Source of the DNA: Pratylenchus scribneri
Taxonomy: Eukaryota; Nematoda; Chromadorea; Rhabditida; Pratylenchidae
Assembly: GCA_030063045.1 (NCBI GenBank)
Contig: JAQSEB010000104.1
Span: forward strand, 1,054,001 to 1,118,000
Reading direction: 5' to 3'
Length of the DNA stretch: 64,000 nt
The stretch's first letter is position 1. Every line of letters begins with the position of its first letter. The notes under the pieces were generated by a model that was given only the letters and a program-made list of their open reading frames with translations, did not search any database and had not been told where the DNA came from. Shown here piece by piece: positions 1 through 12,617 of this stretch. The position numbers were made by a program, and so were the translations under genes.

Positions 1-2444
1 CCTCAATGGCATCCAAATTCCTGGGGTTGTTCGATTAAAAACACTTTTTGCAAAGGCGGTTGGCGTTGCCTGTTCAGTTGGCGGTGGATTGGCAGCGGGA
101 AAGGTATTTTTATTAGTCAAAATAACTTTCGACCATTTTGGAAATTTAGGAAGGACCAATGATCCATTCGGGCGCAGTGGTGGCAGCCGGAATATCCCAG
201 GGCCGTTGTATCACATTCCCATGGGATTTTGGCCTGTTCAAATATTTTCGAAATGACCGGGAGAAGCGTGATTTTGTCAGCGCCGGTGCGGCCGCCGGTG
301 TTTCTGCTGCATTTGCCTCACCCATTGGCGGAGTTTTATTCAGTTTAGAGGAGGGAGCCAGTTTCTGGAATCAATCTTTGACTTGGCGAATGGTTTATTA
401 AATATTAGAATTATTTATTTAATTATTTTTAAAGGTTTTCACTGCCATGATTTCCACTTTCACTCTAAATTGCTTCTTGAGCTTCTTTTATGGGCAACCT
501 GGCCATTTATCATGGAATGGATTGGCTAATTTCGGAACATTTGATGTAATTTTTTTTAAATTTCAATAAAATGAATAATTTTTTGCAGAGTCAAAGTAAA
601 GCTTATGATATATGGGAAATTCCCTTGTTTATGCTAGTCGGAGTTTTTGGCGGCTTATCCGGTATTTTTTAAACATAATTTAAAAATTACAATTCCCATT
701 TTATAGGTGCATTATTTAATTATTTAAATATGAAATTGTCTCGCTTCCGTAAAAAGTAAGAATTATTAATTATAATTAATTTAAATAATCCAAAAATTGA
801 TTTAAGTTATATTCGTCTAAAGAGGCAAAAATTTATGGAATGTATTTTGGTTGCTGCCTCTTCTGCCTTTATTGGATTTATCACTTTGCTATTCACTGCG
901 GATTGTCAACCAATTGGCATTAATCCAAATTTGACGGAAGTTACCAAACTTTGGTGCAAAAAGGGCGAATATAGTGCAGTGGCCAATTTGTTTTTCCAAA
1001 ATCCGGAGGAAAGTGTCAAAAGCCTTTTCCATTCTCCAATGAGTAGGTTTTTATTTAATTAATAATATTTTATTTAATCTTTTAAGATTCTTTTCGTCCA
1101 ATGACCCTTTTTATCTTTGCCCTTGAATATTATATTCTGACAATGTGGACATATGGCCTTTCAGTGCCCAGCGGCATTTTCATTCCATCATTGTTGACTG
1201 GTGCGGCATGGGGTCGTTTGTTTGGCACCGGCGTTCAATGGCTTTTTCCATCAATGGTAAAAATTAATTCATTTTTACCTAAAATTACAATAAATTTATG
1301 ATTTCTTAGCAAGCCATCGATTCCGGCAAATATGCCCTGGCTGGGGCCGCTGCCCAACTGGGCGGTATTGTTCGGTAAAAATTATTTAAATTCAAATAAA
1401 TTCTTTAAAATATTCACAGGATGACCATATCATTGACCGCCATCATTGTGGAGGCAACAAAGGATGTTACATTTGGTCTTCCAATTATGATTGTTTTAAT
1501 GATTGCCAAATGGGTGGGCGATTGGTTCAATGAGGTAAATCATTTTTAATTAATCTTATTTTAAAATTATTTTTTAGGGAATTTATGATGAGCACATAAA
1601 TTTGTCGGAAGTGCCTTTGCTCGGTTGGCATCCACCAAAACTTTCCAGGAACATTCTTGCCAAAACTGTTATGCGGAAGGATGTCGTCGCGCTAGAACGG
1701 TAAAATTCATAATAAATAATTAATTAAAAATATTAAAATTTTAGAGTAGAAAATGTTGGAAGAATTGTTGAAATTTTGCGCTCCACCAGGCATCACGGAT
1801 TTCCGGTCGTTGACCGAATCGATGCCAGCATTGATGATTCGCAATATCCAAATTATGGGCATTTGCAGGGATTGGTCCTACGCTCCCAATTGATTGTCCT
1901 TTTGAAACGAAAGGTTGGCTCAATAATCAATAAATCAATTAAATGACGAATCAATTTTCAATCAATAATATTAGCATTTTACGCTGGATTATGAGGGAAA
2001 AAATTCAGCACCTGGGTCAAAGCCGGTCTGCATAGAAAATTTCAGTGAATTTTATCCACGGTGAGTAAATTAAATAAACGATATACCAATAAATATATTA
2101 ATTTATAGGGTTGAATCAAGAATTGCCGATTTGGACTTGACCCCGGCCGATGAACGTTGTTGGATTGATTTGAAGCCATTTATGCATCCATCGCCTCATC
2201 GCATTCCATTGACGGCTTCGCTGGATTCCATCTTCCAATTATTCCGTGGACTTGGTTTGCGCTATTTGATTGTGGTCGAAAATGAAAACAAAGTAAGAAA
2301 TTAGTAATAACCTTTCGACTCAAATATTTTATTTTTTAGTTACGCGGAATTATCACTCGCAAGGATATTGCCCGATTCAAGGAAAGGAGGGCGAAAAATG
2401 CCTATTTGGTTCATGAAGTCTACATTTCTCCATATAATAATTGA
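1..2444 (+). CDS. clh-6: ClC-7/clh-6-type chloride/proton exchanger, 5' end outside window
   Basis: Fourteen exons can be joined in frame: (1)-103, 150-392, 435-545, 589-661, 707-755, 807-1042, 1087-1256, 1310-1374, 1420-1534, 1578-1699, 1745-1913, 1975-2060, 2109-2292 and 2340-2444. They give the last 609 residues; vertebrate ClC-7 has about 805, so roughly the first 190 are missing. The filter motif [10 protein letters not shown] spans the first junction and carries the gating glutamate. Next come [12 protein letters not shown], the channel segment [18 protein letters not shown], and [11 protein letters not shown]. Two C-terminal CBS domains follow (about 1578-2444), including [15 protein letters not shown] and GLRYLIVVE. 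These match ClC-7 better than ClC-1/2 or ClC-3/5. ClC-7 is a lysosomal 2Cl-/H+ exchanger; that location is inferred from the family. WAPL starts 250 bp downstream on the same strand, so an operon is possible. An AATAAA lies near 2576. Confidence 0.93.
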
Positions 2445-2694
2445 ATTAAACAATTAATCAATTTCAAAATTTGATTCGGTGTTATTTATTCAATTTTTGC
2501 CTACATTTATCTGTGCTCAATTATATACAAAAATGAATTTTTAAGGAGCTTTTCACTTGTATTTAATTTCTTTCGAATAAATATTTAATTTTAATATTTT
2601 TATGTTTGTTTATATTTTCGTTACAATTCGATATTATTTAATAAACAATTAATTTTTATATTATTATTTATAAAACAAGGAAATCTAACATTGA

Positions 2695-5600
2695 ATGGCA
2701 GCCACTGAAGAGGAAACATTGGTGATTAGCGAAACAATAACCGAAAGCCACAAATTAATCAATGGTTTGGGATTTATTAATTAATAATTCAAATTATTAA
2801 ATTAAAATTTACCAATCATTTCATAAAAAACCAATTAAATTTTAGGAGGAGCAACATTGGCGATGAAAAGAAATTACAGCAGTTTGGAGCAGGAAGCGGA
2901 CGATGAAGATGATGGGTGAGCCAAATTTTTTGAAAAAATTTATTACAACAATTTTAGGGACAAATCTTGCGCATCGAAAATCCAGCGAAAAGAGGCATGC
3001 TATGCCGCATATCGTCGAATTCAACATCAGACAACCAGCAACAAAATTACCGCTGAAAAGGGATTGGCCCATGGTTGGATTTTTTATTTATAAAAATTTT
3101 AATTAACAAATAAATTTGCAGATTACAAGCAGGAATTAATCTATGCAATGACCACATTCTTCGATGATAATGCCGCACTGAATCTTCGAACACTCAGCCT
3201 CACTCAATTGCTGAAGAAGTCAACGGTCGCCGAATTTCGTGATTATTTACGCAAACAGCCCAACTACATGAATAAGCTTTTCTTTGTTCTTGCCGAATTG
3301 GCTCCAACTTCACCGGTATTTAATTAATTTTTATGCAAATTTAAAAATTTAAACACATTTTTAGGCAATTTCCATTTCTGCCGCATGTCTTTTGTACTTT
3401 TTGGCTCGTGATCGCAAAGGAGTGACAATTTCGGAGCAAAGCATTCGTCTCATTTCTGGTCTTCTCAAGCAAGACGCACAAAATGCAGCAATTAAATCCG
3501 ATAAAGAATATTCAAAACATCTTAATATGGTTAATTTTTTCCCACACAATTTTACACAAATTAATTCTAATTTAAATAGATTTGGAGTGTTATGCAAGAT
3601 TGGCTTCGTTATTGGCAGAACATCAAAAAATCGGAGAAAAGTGTCCACTTCGATTTGACAAGGGAAAGCCTCTCAAGTGCATATTTGACATTGGAAGCAT
3701 TGGCATTTATTGCAATCAAAGAGCAGGGCAAATTGTTCAAAGCGGAGCTGCTCAATTCCGGTTGCCTGACCAGTGTTGTGGCAAAATTGGACAAAGTTGT
3801 GCTGGAATTGGTCCATTCCGTTCCGAGCAAAGAAACCACTGTGGGCGCCCGACTCAAAACCGTCGAATTATGCTATCGAATTTTGGAGAATGCGGCCGCA
3901 TTTGATACCAAAAATCAGAATTTCCTCATTCAACACCGGAATAGCTCGCTGATTTTCTCCAGTGCAAAATTTCTCACATTTTGCCTGAAATTCATTGACG
4001 AAGCACAAAAGGGTGGAGGGACCAAGCGAACGAAGCAACAGATGGAAAATGATTGCAATCGAATTTACGAAAATATTTGCTTGCTCTGCCGAGTTCTTGT
4101 AAGTTTTAAAATGTTTTTAATAAAATTAAATTTAATAAATTAATAAATTAAATTTTTATTATTCATCAAATTTAAATTTATATATATGTTTTTTAGATGA
4201 ATATCAGTCATGACAACGAAAATGCTTCAATGAAAATTGGCCAAATTCCTCAATTCTTGGAAAATTGTCTTCTGGTTTTGGCCAAACATTCACGATATGC
4301 ACCAAAGGAGAAATTCTTTGACATCGCCGTTATGGTTAGTTTTTCACGATAATAAAATTTACATAATTCATTCAAATATATTAGATGTACGGAATGTTGG
4401 TCAATTTGTTGGAACGTTGTGCAGTCAACCGGAAGAAGTTTCTCCAATTAAAAGCGGATTATTTACTCGAAAATGGGGAATTTGTCAAGAACATCGACTC
4501 AATTGAAATAATGGCCAAAGTATTTTATTCACATATTCGATTGATTTATATTGCCATTATTTTTAGTTATTCGCTCGTCATGATGCGGCTGCCACGATTA
4601 TTGACAAAGAATTGGACAATGATTTGGTGGGGGAAGAGCCCGATGAAGGTGGAGTCAACGGACACGAAAGAGCACCAAGCATGAGCCAGGTTATTCAAAA
4701 ATTGAATTTTAATAATTTAATTGAAATTTTTTTATTAAATAATTAAACAAAAATAAATTTTTTTATTTAAGGATGAAGTGGTGGCCGCAATTCAGTCGAT
4801 GATGAGCAAAGCTTCGAACCATATGGAAGACAGTGAGTTTTTTACCCATAAAGAAATTATTTGAATATTTCTTTCAGGTATGATTGCCTCCTATTGCTCT
4901 CTAGTCGTTGCAATTCTGGTCGGAAGAGATCATGTAAGTTTTTTATATTTATACATTGTCCGATTTAAATAACAAATAAGTAATTAATATAAATATAAAG
5001 AAGGAATAAATCAATAAAAAAATTAACAAAACATTTAAAAATCAGAAAAACAAAACATTTTAAAATCAGAACAACAAAACATTTTAAAATCAGAACAACA
5101 AAACATTTAAAAATCAGAAAAACAAAACATTTTAAATTCAGAACAACAAAACATTTTAAAATCAGAACAACAAAAGACAAAACATTTAAAAATCAAAACA
5201 ACAAAACATTTAAAAATCAGAACAACAAAACATTTAAAATCAGAACAACAAAACATTTTAAAATCAGAACAACAAAAGACAAAACATTTAAAAATCAGAA
5301 CAACAAAACATTTAAAAATCAGAACAAAAACAAAACATTGAAAACAGAACAACAAACATTTTAAAATCAGAACAACAAAACATTTTAAAATCAGAACAAC
5401 AAAACATTTAAAATCAGAACAACAAAACATTTTAAAATCAGAACAACAAAACATTTAAAATCAGAACAACAAAACATTTAAAATCAGAACAACAAAACAT
5501 TAGAAATCAGAACAACAAAACATTTTAAAATCAGAACAACAAAACATTTAAAATCAGAACAACAAAACATTAGAAATCAGAACAACAAAACATTTTAAAA

Positions 5601-6452
5601 TCAGAACAACAAAACATTTTAAAATCAGAACAACAAAACATTAGAAATCAGAACAACAAAACATTTTAAAATCAGAACAACAAAACATTTTAAAATCAGA
5701 ACAACAAAACATTAGAAATCAGAACAACTAAACATTTTAAATTCAGAACAACAAAACATTAAAAATCAGAACAACAAAACATTAGAAATCAGAACAACAA
5801 AACATTTTAAAATCAGAACAACAAAACATTTTAAAATAATAACTAAAATTTTAAAAGATTCAATTTATTTTCTCATATTTTATTTTTTTTCAGAACATGG
5901 CTGACCAAGTGCGAAATTTGTTGCCCGAGAAGAATATTAGCCCAATGTTGGAACAATTGGAACGTTTTATGGAATTCATGCGAATTACTGTAAGAATTTT
6001 AATATTTTTCTTAAAGGAAAAATTTTCCATCATTCATTTTCCATTGGTTTTTAAGAAGAAAATCCCGGTATTCATTCAAAAACGGTGGGAATTGATCAAA
6101 ACGAATTTCGATGACTTATATCAAACAAAATGATGGGAAAGGAGATGAATGAAAATATGAATAAATCCTATGGACACTTATAATTTATAAATGAAAAATG
6201 ATATAAATGCGATTTTAGCATTTTTTTAAAATGATTTTTGAACAATTTTACAATAAAATGAGAATAATATTTTTTTCAATTACGGTTTCCACATTTTACA
6301 ACAAAAAGTTACACTTATATATAATGAAATTCCTTTAAAATTGAATAAATATTAAATAAATTTTATTATTCCAGAATCTGAAGGCAAGCACCGTCAGCAA
6401 CATCGAGAGAATCCTAAATACCTTCCAAACTGCCTCAAATTCAGCAAATTAA
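2695..6452 (+). CDS. wapl-1: WAPL cohesin-release factor
   Basis: Thirteen exons join to 606 codons plus stop: 2695-2764, 2846-2915, 2958-3073, 3122-3315, 3365-3529, 3580-4098, 4197-4334, 4385-4519, 4567-4689, 4772-4832, 4878-4933, 5894-5989 and 6375-6452. WAPL-domain hallmarks run in order: FFDDNAALNLRTLSLTQL, the CLLYFLARDR helix, ICLLCRVLMNISHDNENASM, MYGMLVNLLERCAVNR, and the C-terminal MEDSMIASYCSLVVAILVGR. WAPL opens the cohesin ring with PDS5 in the nucleus. The product is nearly all conserved domain: the N-terminal extension before it is only about 90 residues, acidic then basic, and I see no FGF motif in it. Intron 4934-5893 carries a minisatellite of about 820 bp. A second in-frame terminal exon exists at 6056-6133. 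The start is the first ATG after the upstream gene; an upstream exon cannot be excluded. Confidence 0.93.
5025..5845 (+). repeat. A/C-rich minisatellite in WAPL intron, 23-24-bp unit
   Basis: About 34 imperfect tandem copies of a unit read on the + strand as AACAACAAAACATT plus TTAAAATCAG or TAGAAATCAG. Unit length varies between 23 and 24 bp. The array fills most of the 960-nt intron 4934-5893, the only long intron of the gene. The same family recurs at 11704-12413 and 42629-50380 in the same orientation. Confidence 0.97.
6056..6133 (+). CDS. wapl-1: Candidate alternative last exon of WAPL
   Basis: After the phase-0 donor at 5989/5990, a good acceptor (TTTTTAAG) at 6055 opens an exon coding KKIPVFIQKRWELIKTNF plus seven more residues and a TGA. 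It is exactly 78 nt, as is the other terminal exon (6375-6452), and both are in frame. The 66-nt intron between 5989 and 6056 also has no stop, so retention would add 22 residues. AATAAA motifs at about 6161 and 6249 lie before the second exon and could end this transcript. The distal exon resembles known WAPL C-termini more (VSNIERIL against human SISRVIEYL). Confidence 0.5.
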   Translation, partial: KKIPVFIQKRWELIKTNFDDLYQTK

Positions 6453-6936
6453 ACAACAAAATGGCATGGATCCTCTCTCCCCATTCTTTCCTCTCCCCAC
6501 ATATTTATGTAATAATATCCCGAACAACAATCAAACAACCATCAACAAACAGCACATAACCATTTTATTCCTCCATTTTTTGTCAATTTTTTCATCTAAA
6601 TTTTCATCAATTTACACACATTTTCATCGGCCAAACTAATATGCTGAATGTTCCGATTCTGATTTATTCATTTTTTTTTCAATTCTACATTTTATCCACC
6701 TCTTTTATTCATCTTTTTGTCCACCCTTTATTCATCTTTTTCCACCTTTTCATCATTTATCCAAACAATTATGATATTTAATTTGCACACTTTTGGAATT
6801 TTACATAATAAAATTAAATTGGATACTCATATGGAATAATAATAAAAACAATAAATGAAGATGGATAGTCACAAATATAAATAACAATAGAAATACGGTA
6901 ATTACAGTATAATTGCGATCACTTTTGGTTCATTCA
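6453..6936. other. Convergent intergenic gap, WAPL and IR25a-type 3' ends
   Basis: AT-rich, with no coding signal. It must hold the 3' UTRs of the two convergent genes. AATAAA motifs occur near 6807 (+ strand). Confidence 0.7.
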
Positions 6937-9900
6937 TTAATCCACACTGAATGCCGAATTCGTATGCGGTTGAACATGGACGGTTGTGTTGCCCCTAACA
7001 TCCGATCCCTCCTCATCCACCCGCTCTCGATGATGATGATGATGTTGATGCCTTCTTCCCGTCAACATTTCGTGTTTTGATGGCTTCCGTCCATTCAATG
7101 AAATTGCCCCAAGGCTAATACCACTAATTCTCCTCGATTGCCGTCCTCCTTCATTATTTCCCCGTGAATTATCTTGTTGTTGATTATTGTTGTCCGTTTC
7201 TCTTCGTTCACTTTCACACTCCTCCCCGGGTGATCGTGTCCTCGAATAGTAAATGTACTCAAATAGAAGCATCAACATTGAAATGCCAATCCCAGCCAAA
7301 ATCACCTTCGCGGAAGATCATTTATAATTTATTGGAAATATTGAACGTACCAAGAAAACGCCACCAATGTTTTGAACGCTAATTCCACTGCTATCATCCT
7401 CCGTACTCTGACATTCCTTGGCCCGTTCATTTCGGTGCCACCAACGTTCCTTGCAAGTTTCAAGTTTTCGTTCATTTTGCAGCTTCAAAATCGCCTGACT
7501 TAGTTGTTCTTTCAACACATGATTGGTTTGTACTGCCATTGCGTAGGGTTTTCGGGAAAATTCAGTGCCAACCGGAAATGGGGAAATTAAATCATAAAAT
7601 TCAATCAAAAATTGTAAACTTGTTGGAGTCGACAATTGGTCAGTGTGGCATATTTAATTTCCATTGCATCACCGATGAAGGCGAACCCTTTTTCCGAATT
7701 CAAAACACGGTCAACGGCTTCCTCAACGGTGCGAGGCAATTTGGATTCTACAAATTTGCACGATACATTCCAATTTTCAATCAAATTCAATACTCCTCAC
7801 CTTGCATGAATCGCCACATATTCGTGAAATGAAAGATAAAAGAATTATGAACGAAGGGAGAGGAATTAGACTTAACTTATCGGAAACTGGATAATCCCAT
7901 ACGGCCAATTTTGCCCTATCCCGCGATTCCAACGACTCATTCAATGACATTTGCTTCCAAATACTTAATTAAATTATATTTTAATTATTATTTTATTAAA
8001 TATTCACTTATAAAATTGTTCTTCAATTTCAGCCATTCTCCGGAAGTAGCTATTTCCTCAAAGGGAATAAGAATGGATTCTGTCAAATATTCACTCACGT
8101 CTCAGTGGCACCACCTTTTAACGGAGAATATTCCACTTTATATTGCTTGGCCAAATCGTCAAGTCCCCTGGGAAAATTTAGAATTTTTCGGCGCCATCCT
8201 TTGGAATTCCTTTCACATACCCGATTGTTTGTTCCATTCGAGAAACGGTCAAAAATGCAGCCAAATTTGCCGTATATGAGGCAATGATGATGAAGCCAAA
8301 AAGCCACCATGTTGCGGCCACTAATCGACCGGAAACATTTTTTGGTGCTTCACCGCCTCCCTGCGGAGTTAGCGAAGTCATACAAAACCAGAGGCATTCC
8401 TTTATATGGAAAGAATATATGAATTTGAGGAAATAATGATTTTGGCTTTGGGCAACTTTCAATGTGAATTCCCTTTTCTCCGCTTCCGTTGCGTATTTGT
8501 CCCGATTATTTGTGTACGAATATGGACTGAACCGGTCGAAAAGCCATAGTAACATGCTGGTGAATAAATAGGCACCTTTGGGTAAAATAAATTGATTATT
8601 CCAATGACAATGTCAATAAATGGTAATTAAATAAATTAAGTTGAAAAAATTTTGGATTAATTTTGTAAATTTTTGGACCATTTCCTATATAATTTTTAAT
8701 CTAAAAGATGTTCAATTTCGCCTACCAAGAATGCAAGTCCAAACTGGCCATTCCAGCACCTATTTATAATCATATTAAAATAAATTTTCTACATCCATAT
8801 TTAAACCTGTAAAAATTTGAACAATGAAGTTTGCACCTCGGAACGCTTCATTAAAATGCTCAATCCGACTAAATCGTAGAAGGGCACCGTAAAGTCAATG
8901 TCATTTTCGCGTTCAGCGAGAACTCAAATTTGAGGGGGAAATTATTCATTTTGGGTGAATAAATTCCGGCACCTGAGATTGGGCCAATGGCCATTTCGGC
9001 GCGGCCCAAAACCAATTCCCCAATTAATCCATCCCAATTGCCATTTTCGTCAACGGAACCGAATTTTCCATCCTCCACCAAATATAATTCGTAGGTAAAA
9101 TTTAGGGCCTTTTAAAGTAAAATAATTCATTTTTCGATGAAATTTGTATTTAAGGAACACAAATATTAATTGTTAATTCATTTTTTTTCCAATTATTTTT
9201 ACCTGTTTCAACATTTTCAACAAATCAATGCAATAACCTTCCACCAATTGGCCAGTATTCAATCGAACTGGCTCATCGGGGGCACAGGAACGTGGTCGCT
9301 CCAAACTGCCACCGGACATTGGCCTTTTATCCGAAACATATTGGATGAACGGTTCTTGCTGAAAAGAGGATAATTTCAATTACTAATTTTGCCATTTGCT
9401 AATTTCTAAATTCGGCAAAATTGATTTCCCTTAAGGGCGCATTCTCTATAAAATATTCTCACTTGTCAGTTATCATAAATTATATGGTATTCAATAATGA
9501 CCAATTAATGCCTAAATTGCAACTAAAAAGAGGCCAAATGGTTTCAGAAATATGTATAAATTTATCCAATTAATGGCTTTAAATCATGATAATATTTAAG
9601 TAAGCCTGAAAGACATAACCAGATTAGCCAAATTTCCAACTATTTAGTTTCAATTTGTGTTAAAATCAAATATGGATTTACAGCGAATTATTCCAACAAT
9701 AAATATACCATAAAATGGCACTCACAATTGTTGTGACGATACGGAAATGATTCAAATCGGCCAAATCGACGCCCAATGTGGAATACAAAGGCACAATCCC
9801 ATCCACCAATGTCCAATTGCCAATCTTAATTTGGGGGAAAAATATACGTTAAGGGAATCCCATTTTAGCAAAAACATATTTATAGTAGTCAACATCGGGA

Positions 9901-12617
9901 TCGTCCACTTGCCTTTCGACCTTCAGAATCATTGCCGTCATCATCTTTAATTGAGTGGAATATTAAATTTTCCTTTCATTCCATCCAACTTGATAATAGC
10001 AATCACCAAAATGTAATTCATAATGGCCAAATTCATAATCTTGGTCAGGTCTTTGCATCAGTTGGCTCAATGTTGTAATGTTGCTGCCAATTGTTTCCAT
10101 TCCATCGTGCTGTATTTTTTGTTTGTCTTTTCCACTAGAATTCACTTCCATTTTAGTCCCATTCTCCATTTCCGAGGTCAATGGAACTGAATTCTGCGCA
10201 CTCATGGAATGCGAATTCGGAGGACCCGTCTTTGGACGATGAGTCAATTTGGTAAAATTCAGTTCATTTTTCATCAAAAAATCGAAGGCAATCGAAATGA
10301 CATCCAATGCAAATGAAGCTTGTGTCTTTTTGGGGAAATAATTAGGGGAAAAACCGATGGCAAAGTAAGCCAATTACCTCGGCATATGTTGGCACTGGGA
10401 CTTGATAGCCCGTCTCTGTGCTCATTTCCTCCTTAAATTGGACAATTTTTGAATGAATTTCACCCAAAATGAATAAATTTGCCTGCTTTAAAAATTCATT
10501 GAAGACCCTCAATGTTTGAACGCGTCCATTTGGCATCATTCGAATCCTTTTTGACGGGAATTAATGAAGAAAGGCATTCAGAATTTACCAAAATAAATCA
10601 GCACTGAGGCAATCATCACATTTTAGTGACATAGTATCCTTGGAGATGACAATGAAACGACGAAAATGACGGGCATCGAATTGGGGAATGGCGGCTTGCA
10701 AATATCTACAAATTCGGTGGATATTTTGGCCATAAAACAATGACCCACAATTCAGTTAATTCCGTGGATGCCATGACGAAAATATGTTTTGCTCCCACTT
10801 CCAGCTGTTTAATATGCATTGAGGCAACACTCAATTCCGAGAACATTGGTTCAAATCGAACTGGCATTGGCAGGGCGATGAACGGTTTGCGCCAATCATA
10901 GATGACATTTTCGTCAAAATGTTGGTCATAGAGTACGAGAAGTTCAGCGGTGGTTGAAATGTTCAGGGCATGGACCAATTCAACGAGGATATTGTCGAAG
11001 ACGACAAAACCGGGGACAAGTTGGATGTAGTTGTTGGAAACACGGTTACTCAATGAATCTATGTACAAAATGTCAAACTAGGAGTTTATGGAATTATTTG
11101 GCATCCCTAAGTTGATTCTTTTGCCAAATTGGAATTCAATGTCCTAATTTCGCCCTTGTGAAGAAAAACACACCATTGTAAAGCCCATTCCAAGGGGATA
11201 AATGCAATTGAATGGTGGGAATATCCGGTGAAATTCGACAAAATTCTTTCACCGCCCTTTTGGCTTTCATCGTTCGAGCCAGGCTAATCAAAAAGGAATT
11301 GTTGCCTTTGCGTCGAAGTAGTTCAAGATCTTTGTGGGAATTAGCTATGATTAAATTGGTGTTTGTGAAGAATCCTTTTAATTTCTGATTCATTCCCCTC
11401 GGATAATTCATAAGAGAATTCCATAATTATTTAAAAAACTTTTCTGTGTGAAGTTTTCCGGCAACAAAAATGAGTCGAGCCCAACCAATTCATCATCCAG
11501 TCCATAAAAATCGCGATAAAAGAGCAGTGAAGCATTCAAATGGGCCGTATAAGAGGAAACAATGGAATCCCAACGTTCGTGAAGCAATGCTGGAAATAAA
11601 ATAAATGGAGATGGAGGAATGGGTTGAATGGGGAAAGGTGTGATTTATTTATTCAAAATTGATCAATTCATCGATTCAAGATTTTTAGATGTTAAAATAC
11701 ATATAACAAAACATTTTAAAATCAGAACAACAAAACATTTTAAAATCAGAATAACAAAACATTAAAAATCAGAATAAAAAACATTTTAAAATCAGAACAA
11801 CAAAACATTTTAAAATCAGAACAACAAAACATTTTAAAATCAGAACAACAAAACATTTTAAAATCAGAACAACAAAACATTTTAAAATCAGAACAACAAA
11901 ACATTTTAAAATCAGAACAACAAAACATTTTAAAATCAGAACAACAAAACATTTTAAAATCAGAACAACAAAACATTTTAAAATCAGAACAACAAAACAT
12001 TTTAAAATCAGAACAACAAAACATTTTAAAATCAGAACAACAAAACATTTTAAAATCAGAACAACAAAAAATTTTAAAATCAGAACAACAAAAAATTTTA
12101 AAATCAGAACAACAAAACATTTTAAAATCAGAACAACAAAACATTTTAAAATCAGAACAACAAAACATTTTAAAATCAGAACAACAAAACATTTTAAAAT
12201 CAGAACAACAAAACATTTAAAAACATAACAACAAAACATTTTAAAAATCAAAACAACAACAAAACATTTGAAAATGAAAATCAGAACAACAACAAAACAT
12301 TTGAAAATGAAAATCAGAACAACAAAACATTTTAAAAATCAGAACAACAAAACATTAAAAATCAGAACAACAAAACATTAAAAATCAGAACAACAAAACA
12401 TTAGAAATCAGAATATTATTACAATTAAATTTTATCAAAACATCCATAAAAATAACATAAATAATTGGTGAACAATTTATTTTAAATATTTTTAAATATA
12501 TTTAATATATATTTTTGGCTTACTAATTCGAAAGGATGGTGCCATTCTTGAACTGGGAAGATCGTGGGCCAATATTAAAGTGAATTGAAGTGAAAGGGTA
12601 AAAAACAATGGGAACAT
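6937..12617 (-). CDS. IR25a: IR25a-type ionotropic (glutamate-like) receptor
   Basis: Exons (5' to 3'): 12617-12524, 11589-11440, 11374-11172, 11077-10749, 10705-10589, 10546-10378, 10325-9990, 9944-9876, 9824-9726, 9358-9203, 9108-8973, 8922-8807, 8759-8726, 8575-8457, 8399-8221, 8167-8099, 8049-8008, 7963-7877, about 7823-7801, 7747-7620, 7572-7351 and 7305-6937. They sum to 1081 codons plus stop. A signal peptide starts at MFPLFFTLSLQFTLILA. An amino-terminal domain precedes S1 (GYCIDLLKMLKQ, then VEDGKFGSVDENG with LAERE), then M1 (LEWPVWTCILGAYLF), the pore loop with SLTPQGGGEAPKN, M3 SYTANLAAFLTVSR (residues 750-763), S2 with DYPVSDK and FAFIGDAMEIKY, and M4. The match to insect IR25a is near-identical around M2-M3. 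IR25a is a chemosensory co-receptor at the ciliary membrane; nematode GLR proteins of this group are its relatives. Two S2 junctions lack an AG acceptor (see findings). Some decay, or sequence error, is possible. Confidence 0.9.
11704..12413 (+). repeat. A/C-rich minisatellite in first intron of IR25a-type gene
   Basis: About 30 copies, the central ones almost identical 24-mers (AACAACAAAACATTTTAAAATCAG is the unit, with two copies reading AAAAAATTTT). It lies in intron 12523-11590, antisense to the host gene but in the same + orientation as the other arrays. Because 24 is a multiple of three and the unit lacks a stop in two reverse frames, it generates long false open frames. Confidence 0.97.

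Noticed and set aside
11746..12251. Long reverse-strand open frames coding periodic FCCSDFKM/LKCFVVLI repeats (also at 4965-5454)
   Set aside because: Direct consequence of a 24-bp tandem unit without stops; they lie inside introns and have no gene context.
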